64,000 bases of DNA, taken from contig CM077831.1 of NCBI GenBank assembly GCA_039720395.1, positions 30,977,695 to 31,041,694 of the forward strand, read 5' to 3'. The stretch's first letter is position 1, and each line of letters starts with the position of its first letter. Positions 1 through 10,910 of this stretch are shown here, piece by piece. The notes beneath the pieces were generated by a model. The model ran no database searches. It worked only from the letters and a program-made list of their open reading frames with translations, and had not been told where the DNA came from. Both the position numbers and the translations under genes were made by a program. Source of the DNA: Liquidambar formosana. Taxonomy: Eukaryota; Streptophyta; Magnoliopsida; Saxifragales; Altingiaceae.

Positions 1-3000
1 TCACACGAGATGTCAGCCACTTTAGGAGGGAGCCCTATCTTCTCCTCTGCACTACCAAATTTATTTTTGTTTGTTGTTGCAATTTTTCTTCGCTATTTAA
101 TATAATAAGTTTAATGGGATTCAAATGGAAAGAAAAGGAGAGAGGTGGCCGACATCTTTGCATGCTTCAAACAAAAGTTTCAATTATGATATATGTATGG
201 AATATTATATTTTATAGAGAGATGGCCGACTCCTTTGAATACGGTGAAGAAATTTTCAAACTAAAGCTTAACTTATATATTTTATATATTATAAGTTGAC
301 ATCTGAATTCTGTATGAACACTTTGATTTTTGGGTTTATATCTCTTTACAGTGGTGTAAAGATTGCATGAAATTATTGTGGAATAATAATATTTTATTTT
401 GAATTTTTACATACACATCAAGCCATCATTTTTAACCCATTATTTTCAAGAAAGAAAGGGCTAAGGTACGTGAGCACACCTACATATATATTATTGTATA
501 TACTTATGCATTTGGGACCTGTAAATTAAAGTTTTGTAATTTAAATTGGGCTGCCTTAGCCAATTCACCAAAACTGACTTAATAGAATGGATGATATATC
601 TAGACAAGCCCATTTGACCATAGATTTAATTTTGGTAGGTTTGACAAATTTGAATTCATCATAAGGGTTACATTAATGGGTTACATTAATAAGTGACACA
701 CATACCAATCATTTTGTCTTGGTGTATGGCACCATAAAGTTTATTTGTTTTAGAGGGTATTAAATGGTGCAATGGTAGCATAAATTTTGACATTAATAAT
801 AATTTCCACCTGCCATTATAGTATAAAGGCTTAGTTGCAATACAAGCTCAAATCAATGGCCCAACTCACACTTTCATGTAGACCATGTCTTAGAGAACAC
901 ATAAGGCCCATTAAGAAAGGGGTAGTCCATATGGCCCAGGACAGACCCACACAAGTTGGGCATGGTATAGTGTCACATAGTCATTGGTTTGGTTATGCTA
1001 AACATTTCATTTGACTCACTAATTTATTACTAATTTTATAAAAGTTTTTAGTAATTTAATCTGTATAACTAAGGCTACCATGCAGCAGTAAAATTAATTC
1101 TTAGTAAAGTATGGTAATGCTGTTCATAAAAATAATGATGCTTGAGTTATGATTTTATCACATATTTATAATTGGTGGAAACATAAATAAATAAATGTGA
1201 TGTGTTGTCCATTGTGAAAGCATTCATTAAAATAGGATTGAGATTATAATATAAAGTTAATTATAATCATTTCATTTATTCAAGAAAAGTAGTATCGTGT
1301 TCCTTTTGGATAAGTTCATATATAACTTGTTAATTTAGATTTTAACCATGCAGTACAATAAGTTGAATCATATGTTTGAATGATTATATATGTGATATAT
1401 ATAAAGATGTAATCATCATATCGATTAACATGAGTTTAAATGATTGATTAGCGGCTTAATGCTCAATATATATTTTGATTAATCATATTTATGGGCTATA
1501 TGCCAACTACATGCAACAACTTAAAGATTAATGGGCTGTGTAAATTTAATTATTGCATACAGAGGATTGTTACTTCATTTTTTTTGATATGTCTACATTG
1601 GTAGATAGGTCCATGTAATAAGATCACTTATTTAAAGTTTGTATGTTTTTTAACATGACTAATTCAGCCATCAAGAATTTGATATAGGCAATGCAGGTAC
1701 ACTATATTATAATATCTTTAATTTCAATGTCTTATGGTGACTGTTTACTGCTTATTGGCATATTTGATTGCTATTATATAGCTAAAGTGTATAACTGAGT
1801 TATGGGCATTCGACATAAAGTCTCTGTCAAATACATGAAGTATGTATACTTATAGACTATTTAAGATTTGCATGCTATATATTCTTACTTAATATATGAG
1901 TGAAACATGTTCATTGGTATAAGGATTACTTGCTTTTGAGGGGATTTTGTGGTTGAAGTAGACGGTAGCTGCTAAAGCGGCCCATTCATGAAATTTATTG
2001 AATCCTCTCACTAAAGGTTAATTAAGATTATTTTGGACAAAATCATTTAGCTGATGAAATTGCTAAAACAATGGAGTAAAATAAATGGACTCACATACTT
2101 CTATTAGTAGTATAGGCACAGATCAAGAAACTATTCTTTTGTTTGCATGTTGAAAGATCTTGTCAGGATCCTGGTATGATTCTTGGATAATAGTAACATA
2201 TATTGCATATGTTAATTAAGTAACTTGTTCAAATGAAGAAATGATACTCTATGCTATACATGCATTATTTGATAAGATGGGTTGTATTATTTGAAAAATG
2301 TCAAATAAACATTTTTCAGTTTCATAGTTGTTAAATACATTTGCAGCTTGCAATAAAGTTATGTGCAAGAACAGTGTCATAAAGTTTTAGACTACAGTTT
2401 TCATTTCCATGCCATCAGAGATACATAAATACAACTCTATTATTATATATGTTATTCTAACAACTTGTTCATTAAATTCATGAACATAAGATTTTAAGTT
2501 GTTTTATTTGAAAGCTATACATTTACATAAAGCTTTTGTGATTCAGACGACATTTAGTTAGTCTCACATATTTTTGAACTTCATAAGGTTTTCTAAGAAG
2601 TTTGTCATGCACCTTTTGTTATGGTGATGTTTTGGTCAGTGGGAGTTGTCTGTAGCTTCTATTTTGTTAAATATGATGTTAGCCTATAAAGTTTTGCCAA
2701 TGTACATATGCCTAATTATTAAAGTTTTATTTTATTTCCTTATGATTATATATAAATTTGACACATTTAAATATTTCAGAGTTTTGAGATTCAAGAATTT
2801 TATTTCAAAAAATATTAGTACACATGAGTGTAATTATGCAGAATTTTTAACATGATATTATTAATAGATGAAAGCATGCATGTATAAAGTTTTATTGTTT
2901 TGAATTATAAAACATATTTTCAAAACCACATGCTAGATATATCATTACATTGATATGTGAATATTTTATTGGGCTATAAGACGATCTCGGCCTAAGAAAA

Positions 3001-3389
3001 TCTATTGATTAGATTGAATGGGTAGCCACCAAAGTGGTCCATTCTTGATAATCTTGGGATTTTCTAAGTCCAACAGTATTTTGATCACGGTTGCATTATT
3101 TGAATTCTAACAAGTGAATTTCTTTTAAAACCCTCAATATCTTTTGTGTGACCATGATTTGTTAGTCATGCTAGCATGGTCTAGTTAAATTATACATATT
3201 TAGGAGTTATAAATGGCTAGAAGCCTATAGTTAATACGATAGGCCACTTGCTTCATTGCAATGGACGATCAAATTAAATTTGAACCGTTCATACCATAAG
3301 AGTCTAACTTGTTTTAGTAGGTCTTATATGATAGAAACGATGTAAATTATATTAGACTGTCTATGAAATGGAGAGAATCTCTTCCCCCA
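1..3389. other. AT-rich spacer, no gene recognised
   Basis: I see no open frame with recognisable protein similarity on either strand. The sequence is AT-rich and full of short low-complexity stretches. A degenerate 28-nt motif occurs twice, near 1963-1990 (GGTAGCTGCTAAAGCGGCCC and on) and near 3030-3057 (GGTAGCCACCAAAGTGGTCC and on), with 22 of 28 positions matching. This could be the remains of an old retroelement, but I cannot establish that. Confidence 0.5.
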
Positions 3390-3397
3390 TTAGAAAT

Positions 3398-3672
3398 CAC
3401 TGGACTGACCATTGCAAGTCATTCTTTGGGAGACTTGCTTCAATATGCATCTTTAGAAGTGCTGTCAATATTCTTTTTGGTTTTATCACGGAGTCGGCCA
3501 GTTTGTCGTTCAGAATCATTTTCACGCGGGGTAAAGTTGAAAATGACATGCAGAGCATGCATATGTAGGATTGTTAATTGGTCAAGGTTCCATTTCTTCT
3601 GGGCTTCCATGCATGAAAAGCAAGTGGATTTAGTCCTAAGGATGTCCTAGATTTCATTCTTCAAAGTGGAAA
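3398..3672 (+). pseudogene. Decayed second-exon fragment of an ankyrin/PGG gene
   Basis: This stretch matches the intron end and exon 2 start of the gene at 4916-7192. Shared landmarks in the same order are ACTGACCATTGCAAGTCA, the AAATGACATGCAGAGCAT acceptor region, the TTCCATTTCTTCTGGG stretch and AAGGATGTCCTAGATTTCAT followed by CATTCTTCAAAGTGG. The reading frame is broken by small indels, and the matching PGG membrane part is not found downstream. It is best read as a relic of an earlier tandem copy of the neighbouring gene that lost exon 1 and most of exon 2. Confidence 0.75.
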
Positions 3673-4034
3673 AAAAACAATTTATTAATATAACCCAGAT
3701 GTTTTAACTCGAGTTTAGATCAACCATTTGTGCTTTACTTTGTTCCATACTATGGCACATCACATGATAAATTGATAATGCATCAAACAGATTAAAAGAA
3801 TGCTATTACATTAAGTCATTTAAAATATACGTGCCTCATGAGCTGACATTTTTTAATTCATTTGATATTGTCTTAGGTGATATAGTATGTTACAGTGTAA
3901 AATCAAGCACAAATCAACACATTTTAAACAAACGAAGGATTTGGGTTAATTTCAACGTACTCACTAGTGCACTGAAATCCCGAGAATTCATGACGACAAA
4001 ACTGACTTGTGGTCAAGTCCAAGGATGCCACTAG

Positions 4035-4575
4035 TGTTGGAGATGTTCTCGATCAAAGTCCAAAAATAACCTACAAAATAGACCAATAAAAACAACCACA
4101 AATTGGGCTAGGCGTGCCACTAAAAGCACTTTCTTAAAGATAATTATTTCCCCACTATGCAGGTGGACTCAAGGAAATAATCTCTTCAGGATACAAAGCC
4201 CAAACTCCCTCAATACTATCTTTAGAATTGCACTGCCAAGAACAGTTGCACCACAAATGCCTTTATTTGAATACACAGAAAATATTAATAAACACAGTAA
4301 AAAGAGTGTGAAAATTGAAGGAAGGATGAATGAGAAAATGACAGAAGTTATAATATTTATTTCAATGACGAGATGGACTATTTATAATATATAAAAGTTG
4401 TGAAAGTGTCTTGGTGACTATCCCGAATGGATTAGCCACCAGCAAATTGAACGGCTCAATAGCAATGGTTTCAAACCGTTAAATACGACGGTAAATTAAA
4501 ATCAAATAGCAAGGCAGTTACTTCATAGAGAAAATCAAGAGTATATAACTATAACTTGGTTATTGTACACCAACA
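4035..4575. mobile_element. Possible solo LTR (TGTTGG...CCAACA)
   Basis: The stretch begins TGTTGGAGATG and ends GTACACCAACA, giving the TG...CA ends and short inverted terminal repeats expected of an LTR. I do not see a matching 5-bp target duplication, a primer-binding site or a polypurine tract, so it may be old or a coincidence. It lies directly upstream of the ankyrin/PGG gene, so it could contribute to that gene's upstream region. Confidence 0.35.
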
Positions 4576-4915
4576 TATAAAATTGTATTTTGAAAAAAAA
4601 TCCGAACAACTAGACCAATGGGTCATTGGCAACTTGGCAAGCAATATATTTGAATTTGATCTCTCCGGCAGTAGTCCTTCCTTCTTGCTTGCGTTAACTT
4701 CAATCTAATATGCTCCCAGTATGGAAATCCAAGTTACAAAAACTCCATTACTTGTGATTTGGGTCAAAGTTTATCTGTCATATTCTTGACTTTATGCTCA
4801 AGAAATTTATCTCCTACAGGGGAAATATACTAATATTTAACACTTCATTACAAAATCTCAAAGTGCATGGAAAAAAAAGTCTAAAAGCTTCCACTGTCCG
4901 CTAATTCCTCTAGGA

Positions 4916-5488
4916 ATGGATCCCAGATTGTTCGAGGCCGCTTGTACGGGTGATATAGCTGCATTCCACTCCTTACTTTCCGACGATCCGCTCATACTTG
5001 ATCGGGCTTCCTTGAACTCGGTCGAGAATCCTCTACACATATCATCATTGGCAGGGCATGCTGATTTTGCAAAGGAAATCGCAGGCAGAAAACCGGCATT
5101 CGCTAGGGAGCTAAATGAAGATGGGTTTAGCCCCATGCACATTGCCTCTGCAAATGGGCACATTGAGATAGTAAGAGAACTGCTGAGATTTGGAAATGAT
5201 ATTTGTCTTGTGAAGGGAAAAGATGGTAAAACTCCACTTCATTGTGCCGCCATGAAGGGGAGAGTAGATTTTGTGAAGGAATTGGTGTCTGCTTGCCCAG
5301 AGAGTGTCAAAGAAGTGACGATTAGAGGTGAGACTGCCCTTCATCTTTCTGTAAAGAATAACCAGTTTGAGGTTTTCAGGGTTTTGATGGAAGAGCTCAA
5401 GAAACTTGAAATGATGGAGCTTGTGAATTGGAAGGACAAGGAGGGTAACACTATATTGCACTTGGCAACCTTCAGAAAACAAAATGAG
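4916..5488 (+). CDS. Ankyrin-repeat/PGG membrane protein, exon 1 (ankyrin domain)
   Basis: The exon encodes 191 residues that start MDPRLFEAACTGDIAAF, the usual start of plant ankyrin-PGG proteins (relatives of ITN1, BDA1 and ACD6). Ankyrin repeats are seen at about residues 1-30, 38-66, 70-98, 104-132, 138-166 and a partial one at 176-191, with the consensus TPLHCAA and TALHLSV helices. The exon closes in phase 0 at ...FRKQNE followed by GCAAGT, a GC-type splice donor. Reading on would add an unrelated hydrophobic tail and a stop at 5548, so I prefer splicing. In this family the ankyrin part is cytosolic and the PGG part sits in a membrane; defence or stress signalling is family knowledge only. 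The exon shows no internal lesion. Confidence 0.85.
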
Positions 5489-6374
5489 GCAAGTGCGGCT
5501 ATTCTTACCATTCTTTTCTGCATTATCATTTATTTGTTTACCCCATAAATCAACACCCAACATATTGCTTTTTCTTTTTGGCTATCATCCCAAGGTGGCG
5601 AGGTGTCTAGATCCTAGCTACGACTGTTTCGTCACTAACTCATCTAAAAGCCCAAGCTATTATAGAGGGGAGAGTAAATATCAAAGGGGTCACTAACTCA
5701 TCTAAAAGTCTGAGCTATTATAGACTAGAGAGAAAATATCGAAGGGGTTTAACACCCCTGGTACATGCCATCTTTGATAATGTGTCAAGTCACAAACTCA
5801 TTAAAAATCCTAAATTATTAAAATGGGGAGAACAATTTGTATTCAAGGGCATTAATAGGCGAGCTAGTATCCATGGCATAAAACATAGAATTAAAAGGAA
5901 AATGGGTAGCATTTAGAATAGATATTAAAGCATTTTTTTATTATAAAAAATATTCCATTTTATAAAAAATATTCATACTATAATTCATCATATATATTCT
6001 AGTTGATTAACTTGAAGATATTCACAATTAATCCAAATGGTTCATAGAGGTTGCAGATTAACTGGAATTACCTACTTTTTCAGAGAATTTAAAGGGAAAA
6101 GGGGAGTATTTGGATGGTTAATTAATTGAAACTTGAAAGAGAAGTATATGTTAAAGTTAGATAACTAAAAGCCATACTTTTACTTTATGTCCATTAATTA
6201 GGAGTCATTACACTGACCATTGCAAGTCACTCTTCCCCAAAGTTATGTCGACACAAATCCTTAATTAGCAGTTCTATTAATTTTCTTTTTGTATATATTG
6301 TTGAATTGGAATAACTAGGCTCCGATTTTTCATTGGAAATCATTCTAAGCAGAAAAGTTGAACATGACATGCAG
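5489..6374 (+). other. Predicted GC-AG intron, 886 bp
   Basis: The donor reads GAG|GCAAGT and the acceptor ACATGCAG|AGC. Both exon edges are phase 0, and the joined protein runs ...FRKQNE-SIGLLTGQG... as expected for the family. The intron holds an imperfect direct repeat: CACTAACTCATCTAAAAG at about 5632 and again at about 5691, each followed by a GAGCTATTATAG-like segment. Confidence 0.7.
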
Positions 6375-7192
6375 AGCATAGGACTGTTGACTGGACAAGG
6401 TGCCATTGCTTCTGGGGTCGACGTAAATTCCATCAACTCAAATGGATTTACTCCCAAAGATGTCCTAGATATCATTCTTCAAAGTGGAAGCGAATCATTC
6501 GATATCAATACAATAGAGATGTTTCAACGCGTTGGCGCAATGAAAGCCAAGGAGATTGCAACAACAAAACCTACTCATCTGTCAAGTAAAAGAAAACAAC
6601 CTCGATCAATGGAATTACTCCAACATCACCACCTTCTCGTCCATGGAATCTCTGGAAAGAATTGACAAAAGAAATTGAAGAGTCATCGATGGACACCCAA
6701 AATGCATTGATGGTTGTTGCAGTACTAATAGCAACAATGGCATATCAAGCAATACTAAGCCCTCCTAGTGGTTTTTGGTCAGCAGAATCAGGAAGGAATG
6801 CGATTGGTACCATTCAAAGGCGACAAATTGTTCCTGGAGAGGCCGTCATGGCTGGTGACCCTCATGTCTTTGCTATATTCACTGTTTTTAATGCTCTAGG
6901 ATTTTTCGCGTCTCTCGCCATGATATCTCTGCTCACAAATGGATTCCCCCTCAGAGCAGGCTTGCGGCTTGCCATACTTTCGATGACTGCTACATACGTG
7001 ATAGCAGTGTTTTATATGGCTCCAACGCATATGAAAACAGTGTTTGTTGTGGTGTCATTGATGGGAGTGATTGTTCTTGTGGACTTTGCATGGTTTGTGC
7101 TATGGTTGATGGAAAAATGGGGAATCCATCCTTGTAGAAGAGGAAGGAGAGGTCTACCTAGTGGAAATTTATTGAGGGGGTTTAAAAATTAA
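6375..7192 (+). CDS. Ankyrin-repeat/PGG protein, exon 2 (PGG membrane domain), with a frameshift
   Basis: The first part (6375 to about 6590) encodes the family linker GVDVNSINSNGFTPKDVLDI followed by MFQRVGAMKAKEIATTKPT. The family-typical SPPSRPWNLWKELTKEIEES and the whole PGG domain then continue in another frame from about 6590 to the stop at 7190-7192. The shift falls in an A-rich run (about 6588-6600); the first frame would stop at 6663-6665. The PGG part has four hydrophobic segments, beginning NALMVVAVLIATMAYQAI, VFAIFTVFNALGFFASLAMI, LRLAILSMTATYVIAVFYMA and TVFVVVSLMGVIVLVDFAWF. The name-giving motif reads PPSG rather than PPGG. The gene is either recently inactivated or the shift is an assembly or sequencing error. 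Confidence 0.8.
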
Positions 7193-7680
7193 AGTTTAAG
7201 TTTCTTTGTATGATAAGATTTAATTCAAAATGGCATGTAGATGGGATATGTAAAGTATTTCTTCGTTTCTTGTTTTAATTTTCTCTTCCATAGGGATGGG
7301 ATGTGTCCTATATACTCAATATCCAGAAATTGATAACATTATAATGAATAAATATGTCATTTCAATCTCTTGGAGTCTATGAGTACATGATCTATATGGG
7401 TTCTTTTTTTTTTTTTTTTTTTTTTTTAGATAGAAAACGATATGGGTGCTCCAAAAGGAGCCGAGGTCACGTTGACTTATTTATCTTCACCTTTTGTTTT
7501 TTGGGGGTTACAGATTTATCTTCACGTTCTTTTTTTTGGGTACAAATTAATTTATCTTCACCTTCAGCTTTGCTATGTGATACTATCAGAAGCTTCCCCA
7601 TAGATTGGGCCTGTGTTTGGTGTCAGAAAGAGGAGGAGTCCATGGGCCCTGCGATAAACATGAGTGGAGTGATTCTCTTG
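7193..7680 (+). other. 3' flank of the ankyrin/PGG gene
   Basis: AT-rich sequence with AATGAATAAATATG-type polyadenylation signals near 7341 and a long poly(T) run near 7405-7428. No further gene is recognised before the MITE. Confidence 0.4.
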
Positions 7681-7689
7681 CCTTCATTA

Positions 7690-8089
7690 GGGAACGGCTA
7701 TTGCAACCCCCCATTCCTATAAGCCCACCCCTCATCCTTTAGGTTTTTAAGGTTTTATGTAAAATATAAAAAGTTTTTATGAAAACCGGCTGTGATGTCC
7801 ACTAGAAAACATCATTTTGAACAACTTTGCAGAAGAAAGTGTTTCCAAAATCTATCGTTTAGGTAGACTTTTTGGCAAAAAATGAAATAAAAGCTATAAA
7901 TGGCTAAAAAGTATATTTAAACGATAGATTTTGGAAAAACTTTCTTCTGCAAAGTTGTTCAAAATGATGTTTTCTAGTGGACATCTCAGCCGGTTTTCAT
8001 AAAAACTTTTTATATTTTGCATAAAACCTTAAAAACCTAAAGGATGAGGGGTGGGCTTATAGGAATAGGGGGTTGCAATAGCCGTTCCC
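7690..8089. mobile_element. 400-bp Mutator-type foldback MITE with a perfect 9-bp target duplication
   Basis: The element begins GGGAACGGCTATTGCAACCC and ends with the inverse GGGTTGCAATAGCCGTTCCC. The two arms pair over most of the length around a short loop near 7870-7910. It is flanked on both sides by CCTTCATTA (7681-7689 and 8090-8098), a 9-bp target duplication typical of Mutator-like elements. There is no coding capacity. The perfect target duplication and well-matched arms indicate a fairly young insertion. A related, older copy lies at 10510-10910. Confidence 0.9.
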
Positions 8090-8626
8090 CCTTCATTATT
8101 AGTCTCAGACTCAACGTGACACCGTGATTTAGATTCTGGGCCTTTATAATTCCCTAAGCCCAACTGCCCCAACACCAATCCACCATCTTGCCCCATGATT
8201 TCCAAATGGAAAATACTTGGCTCGTTACCACGGGGCAGGACCCAAAAAAAAGCTCCTCCTTGTCGCCATTCATATTATGGCATGTCTTATGACTAATTAA
8301 AAGGAACATGGACACATGAATATAGACACAATAGATATGTAAGCATGTATTCATGTTCATGTGACACACAAATACGGATACATAAACACAGTTACACAGG
8401 AATTATACACATCATTAATTCGATGGAAAGTGAATTGAACCCTAACTTATAATTGTTCATTTTGGAAGCATGCCCTGTGATTCTTATGCAGTGAGTAGAA
8501 TAGACTTTTAATTTTAAATTGATATGCACTCTGTTAAAATTTGATACTTCACTAAAATGGAAGCTAATTTTTTTTTTCCTTTTTCAAAAATGGAAGCTAA
8601 AAGGGATTCATCCTAGTGCTGAAAGT

Positions 8627-8858
8627 CATACTAAAATATCTTAGTTACCTCAAAAAAAAAAAAAAAAAAAAATGTTAGACTAAAATAAAGTAAGATTTTG
8701 AAGAGTTCAACTAATTTCCACCGACTAAGGGAAAATATCTTCGAAACTGAATGCGAGCTGGGTATGATGGGGAACAGTACTGGAGGTTCAATCAAAGCAT
8801 GTCCATGACAGAGCATTGCAAGCTTCATACTTCATACTAAAATATCTTAGTTACCTCA
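8627..8858. repeat. 26-bp direct repeat flanking about 180 bp
   Basis: CATACTAAAATATCTTAGTT plus ACCTCA occurs at 8627-8652 and again at 8833-8858. The right copy overlaps the stop codon of the minus-strand reductase exon. A poly(A) run follows the left copy. It looks like a local duplication rather than a standard target-site duplication. Confidence 0.6.
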
Positions 8859-9000
8859 GAAACTGAAAAACTTCTTCTCCTTCAAGCTTTCAACGGTTTC
8901 CTTGAGGCTCACATCCAAGCGAACACTGTCAATTCCCAAGCCTTTTGCTTTCTCCTTGGATATCTGGAATGTTGGCAAGAAAGGCTTGTCATCCACACAC
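8856..9000 (-). pseudogene. Orphan last exon of a cinnamoyl-CoA-reductase-like SDR
   Basis: On the minus strand the exon reads [20 protein letters not shown], then [20 protein letters not shown] and EKKFFSF with a TGA stop at 8858-8856. This is the conserved C-terminus of plant NADPH-dependent reductases of the cinnamoyl-CoA reductase / cinnamyl-alcohol-dehydrogenase-like / phenylacetaldehyde reductase group. A good acceptor (CTCTGGCAG) lies at 9009-9001. I find no upstream exons with the Rossmann nucleotide-binding motif or the YxxxK catalytic motif in the next 2 kb, so this is a fragment left by duplication or transposition, or the tail of a gene with a very long intron. Confidence 0.7.
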
Positions 9001-9009
9001 CTGCCAGAG

Positions 9010-10500
9010 TTATTTAATAAAAGTTATGTAGTTGATTATAAAAATTATTACTAATAAAACAGTTGCAGCTATTATGATTTACATGGAAATATTTAAATTC
9101 TATGTGTGTGTTGTGGGGTCATGTGGATAGGAAACCGCTATTTCCACTGAATTTCTCGTTTCATTTAGTAAATTGTATTTGCCCCATGTCAATCTCATCA
9201 AAAGGAGTGATTAACAAATTACGAAATGCAGAGAAAATAGAAATAGGAATGCCGTTGAAACTAGGGCTTCCCCGAATGTTACAAAGAGTACAGAAGTATC
9301 CCTAAAGAGATCCAATCAAATAAACTCGATATGAGATGCTTTATTTGTATGTTTCTGGTCAAACAAATGAAGACACAACACACGAGTATTCAAGAAGTAG
9401 AATCAGGAAGCAAGCTCTCAAACAAACTGAAATGAGCAAGGGGAAGCTACTACTGCCAGTGGCAATTATTAATTGTATGGAAACGCTTGAGATATTAACC
9501 TCTCTAGTCATACAAGCAAATATTATATATCCTCTTAGAAAGAAAAATACACGACATACCCTAAGGGAAAAAAAAAAAAAAAAGCAGAGGACGCATAAAA
9601 CTCATAGAATGAAAACAACATATCCCAGGAGAAAAGAAAAATCAGGAAATAAAAAAATATGCAATTACCTGGCTCCAATAACCAACACTTTGAATCCCCA
9701 ACTCAGCTCTAAAATCTCCAAGCCCTAGATGAGACGGTAGAGAAAAAAATTCCAAGAAAAAATGTCGGTCATAAAAATTACAGGAAAAGAGAAGGAAGAG
9801 AACTTTCAATGAAAAATAAGAAAAGAGAAGAAAGCAACAAAATATTGAACTCACCAACTACGGAGACGGGGACGACAATGAGATGGCAGAAACGGGGAAG
9901 ACGATGAGACGGCAGAGACGGGGGACGGCGATGAGAATAGAGAAATGGGAAACGACGGCAAGGGCGAGAGCGGTGCGTGAGGGTTTGGGAAGAACCCCCA
10001 TGGAGAGAGGGATGTAGAGAGTAAGGGAGAGACCTTGTTTCAGCTTCAGTTGCTTGTGTATTCTTAAGGATCGAGAAGCTCCAAATAATTATGTGCATTT
10101 TTAATTTTTTTTAAAACCTAATAAATGCCTGTTCTTTTAAAACCAGTCATCGAATAAAACAATAATAATAACCCTTTTTAAGAAGCAGTCATCTTTATTC
10201 TCATAGAGATGACCGGTTTTAAATTAATTCTAAATTTTAATCATTTTTTATGGTAAAAATAATAAGATGACTCTTTTTTATTAAAATAGTCATCTTTATT
10301 ATTTTTAAAGCATCATCTATCAACCTTTTTCTTGTAGTATTAATTTGGACACAATTAGTATATCTCAAAAGCAAGTGAGAGAGGTAGTGGGCAAAACTTT
10401 TGTAGCTCAGGTTTAGTACATAACTAGAAGAGGGTCGAGTAGTCGATGGATTTGGGGGCCCAAATCCAAATTCACATCCACAGAGTTTAAGTAGTAAGCA
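9010..10500. other. Spacer with no convincing gene
   Basis: An open frame on the minus strand around 9778-10098 is rich in Ser, Leu and Arg and has no recognisable motif. A weak inverted pair, AAAACCAGTCATC (near 10139) and GATGACCGGTTTT (near 10207), hints at a decayed MITE. I see nothing else. Confidence 0.4.
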
Positions 10501-10509
10501 CACTTTAAA

Positions 10510-10910
10510 GGGGGTCTTTATTGGTATCGTAGGATTTGCTTTTTATCCCAATTTATTTTATATTTTAGGATTTTATGAAAAATATAAAATATTTTTATGA
10601 ATACTAGTCACACTGTTCATTAAAAAATATCATTTTGAACAACTTTGTCAAAAAAAATAAATAAATAAATAAAATCTGTTATTGAAATAGACTTTTTAGC
10701 TATTTATGAAATAAATACTATAAATGACCAAAATTTTACTTAAACGATAGATTTTGGAAAAATTTTCTTTTACAAAGTTGTTAAAAATGATATTTCCTAG
10801 TGGATTATGCGATTAGTTTTTATGAAAACTTTATATATTTTTCTTAAAATTTTAAAATGTAAAATTAATGAAAGATAAAAAACAAATCTTCGGGTGACAA
10901 TAGAGACCCC
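10510..10910. mobile_element. Older copy of the 400-bp Mutator-type MITE
   Basis: The ends are inverted (GGGGTCTTTATTG at the left, CAATAGAGACCCC at the right). The interior shares CATTTTGAACAACTTTG and ACGATAGATTTTGGAAAAA with the element at 7690-8089, and the length is almost the same (401 bp). The flanks CACTTTAAA (10501-10509) and TACTTTAAA (10911-10919) form a 9-bp target duplication with one mismatch. The arms are more diverged and AT-biased, so this copy is older. Confidence 0.8.

Noticed and set aside
9778..10098. 106-residue minus-strand frame rich in Ser, Leu and Arg
   Set aside because: No motif, low-complexity composition and no supporting splice or promoter context.
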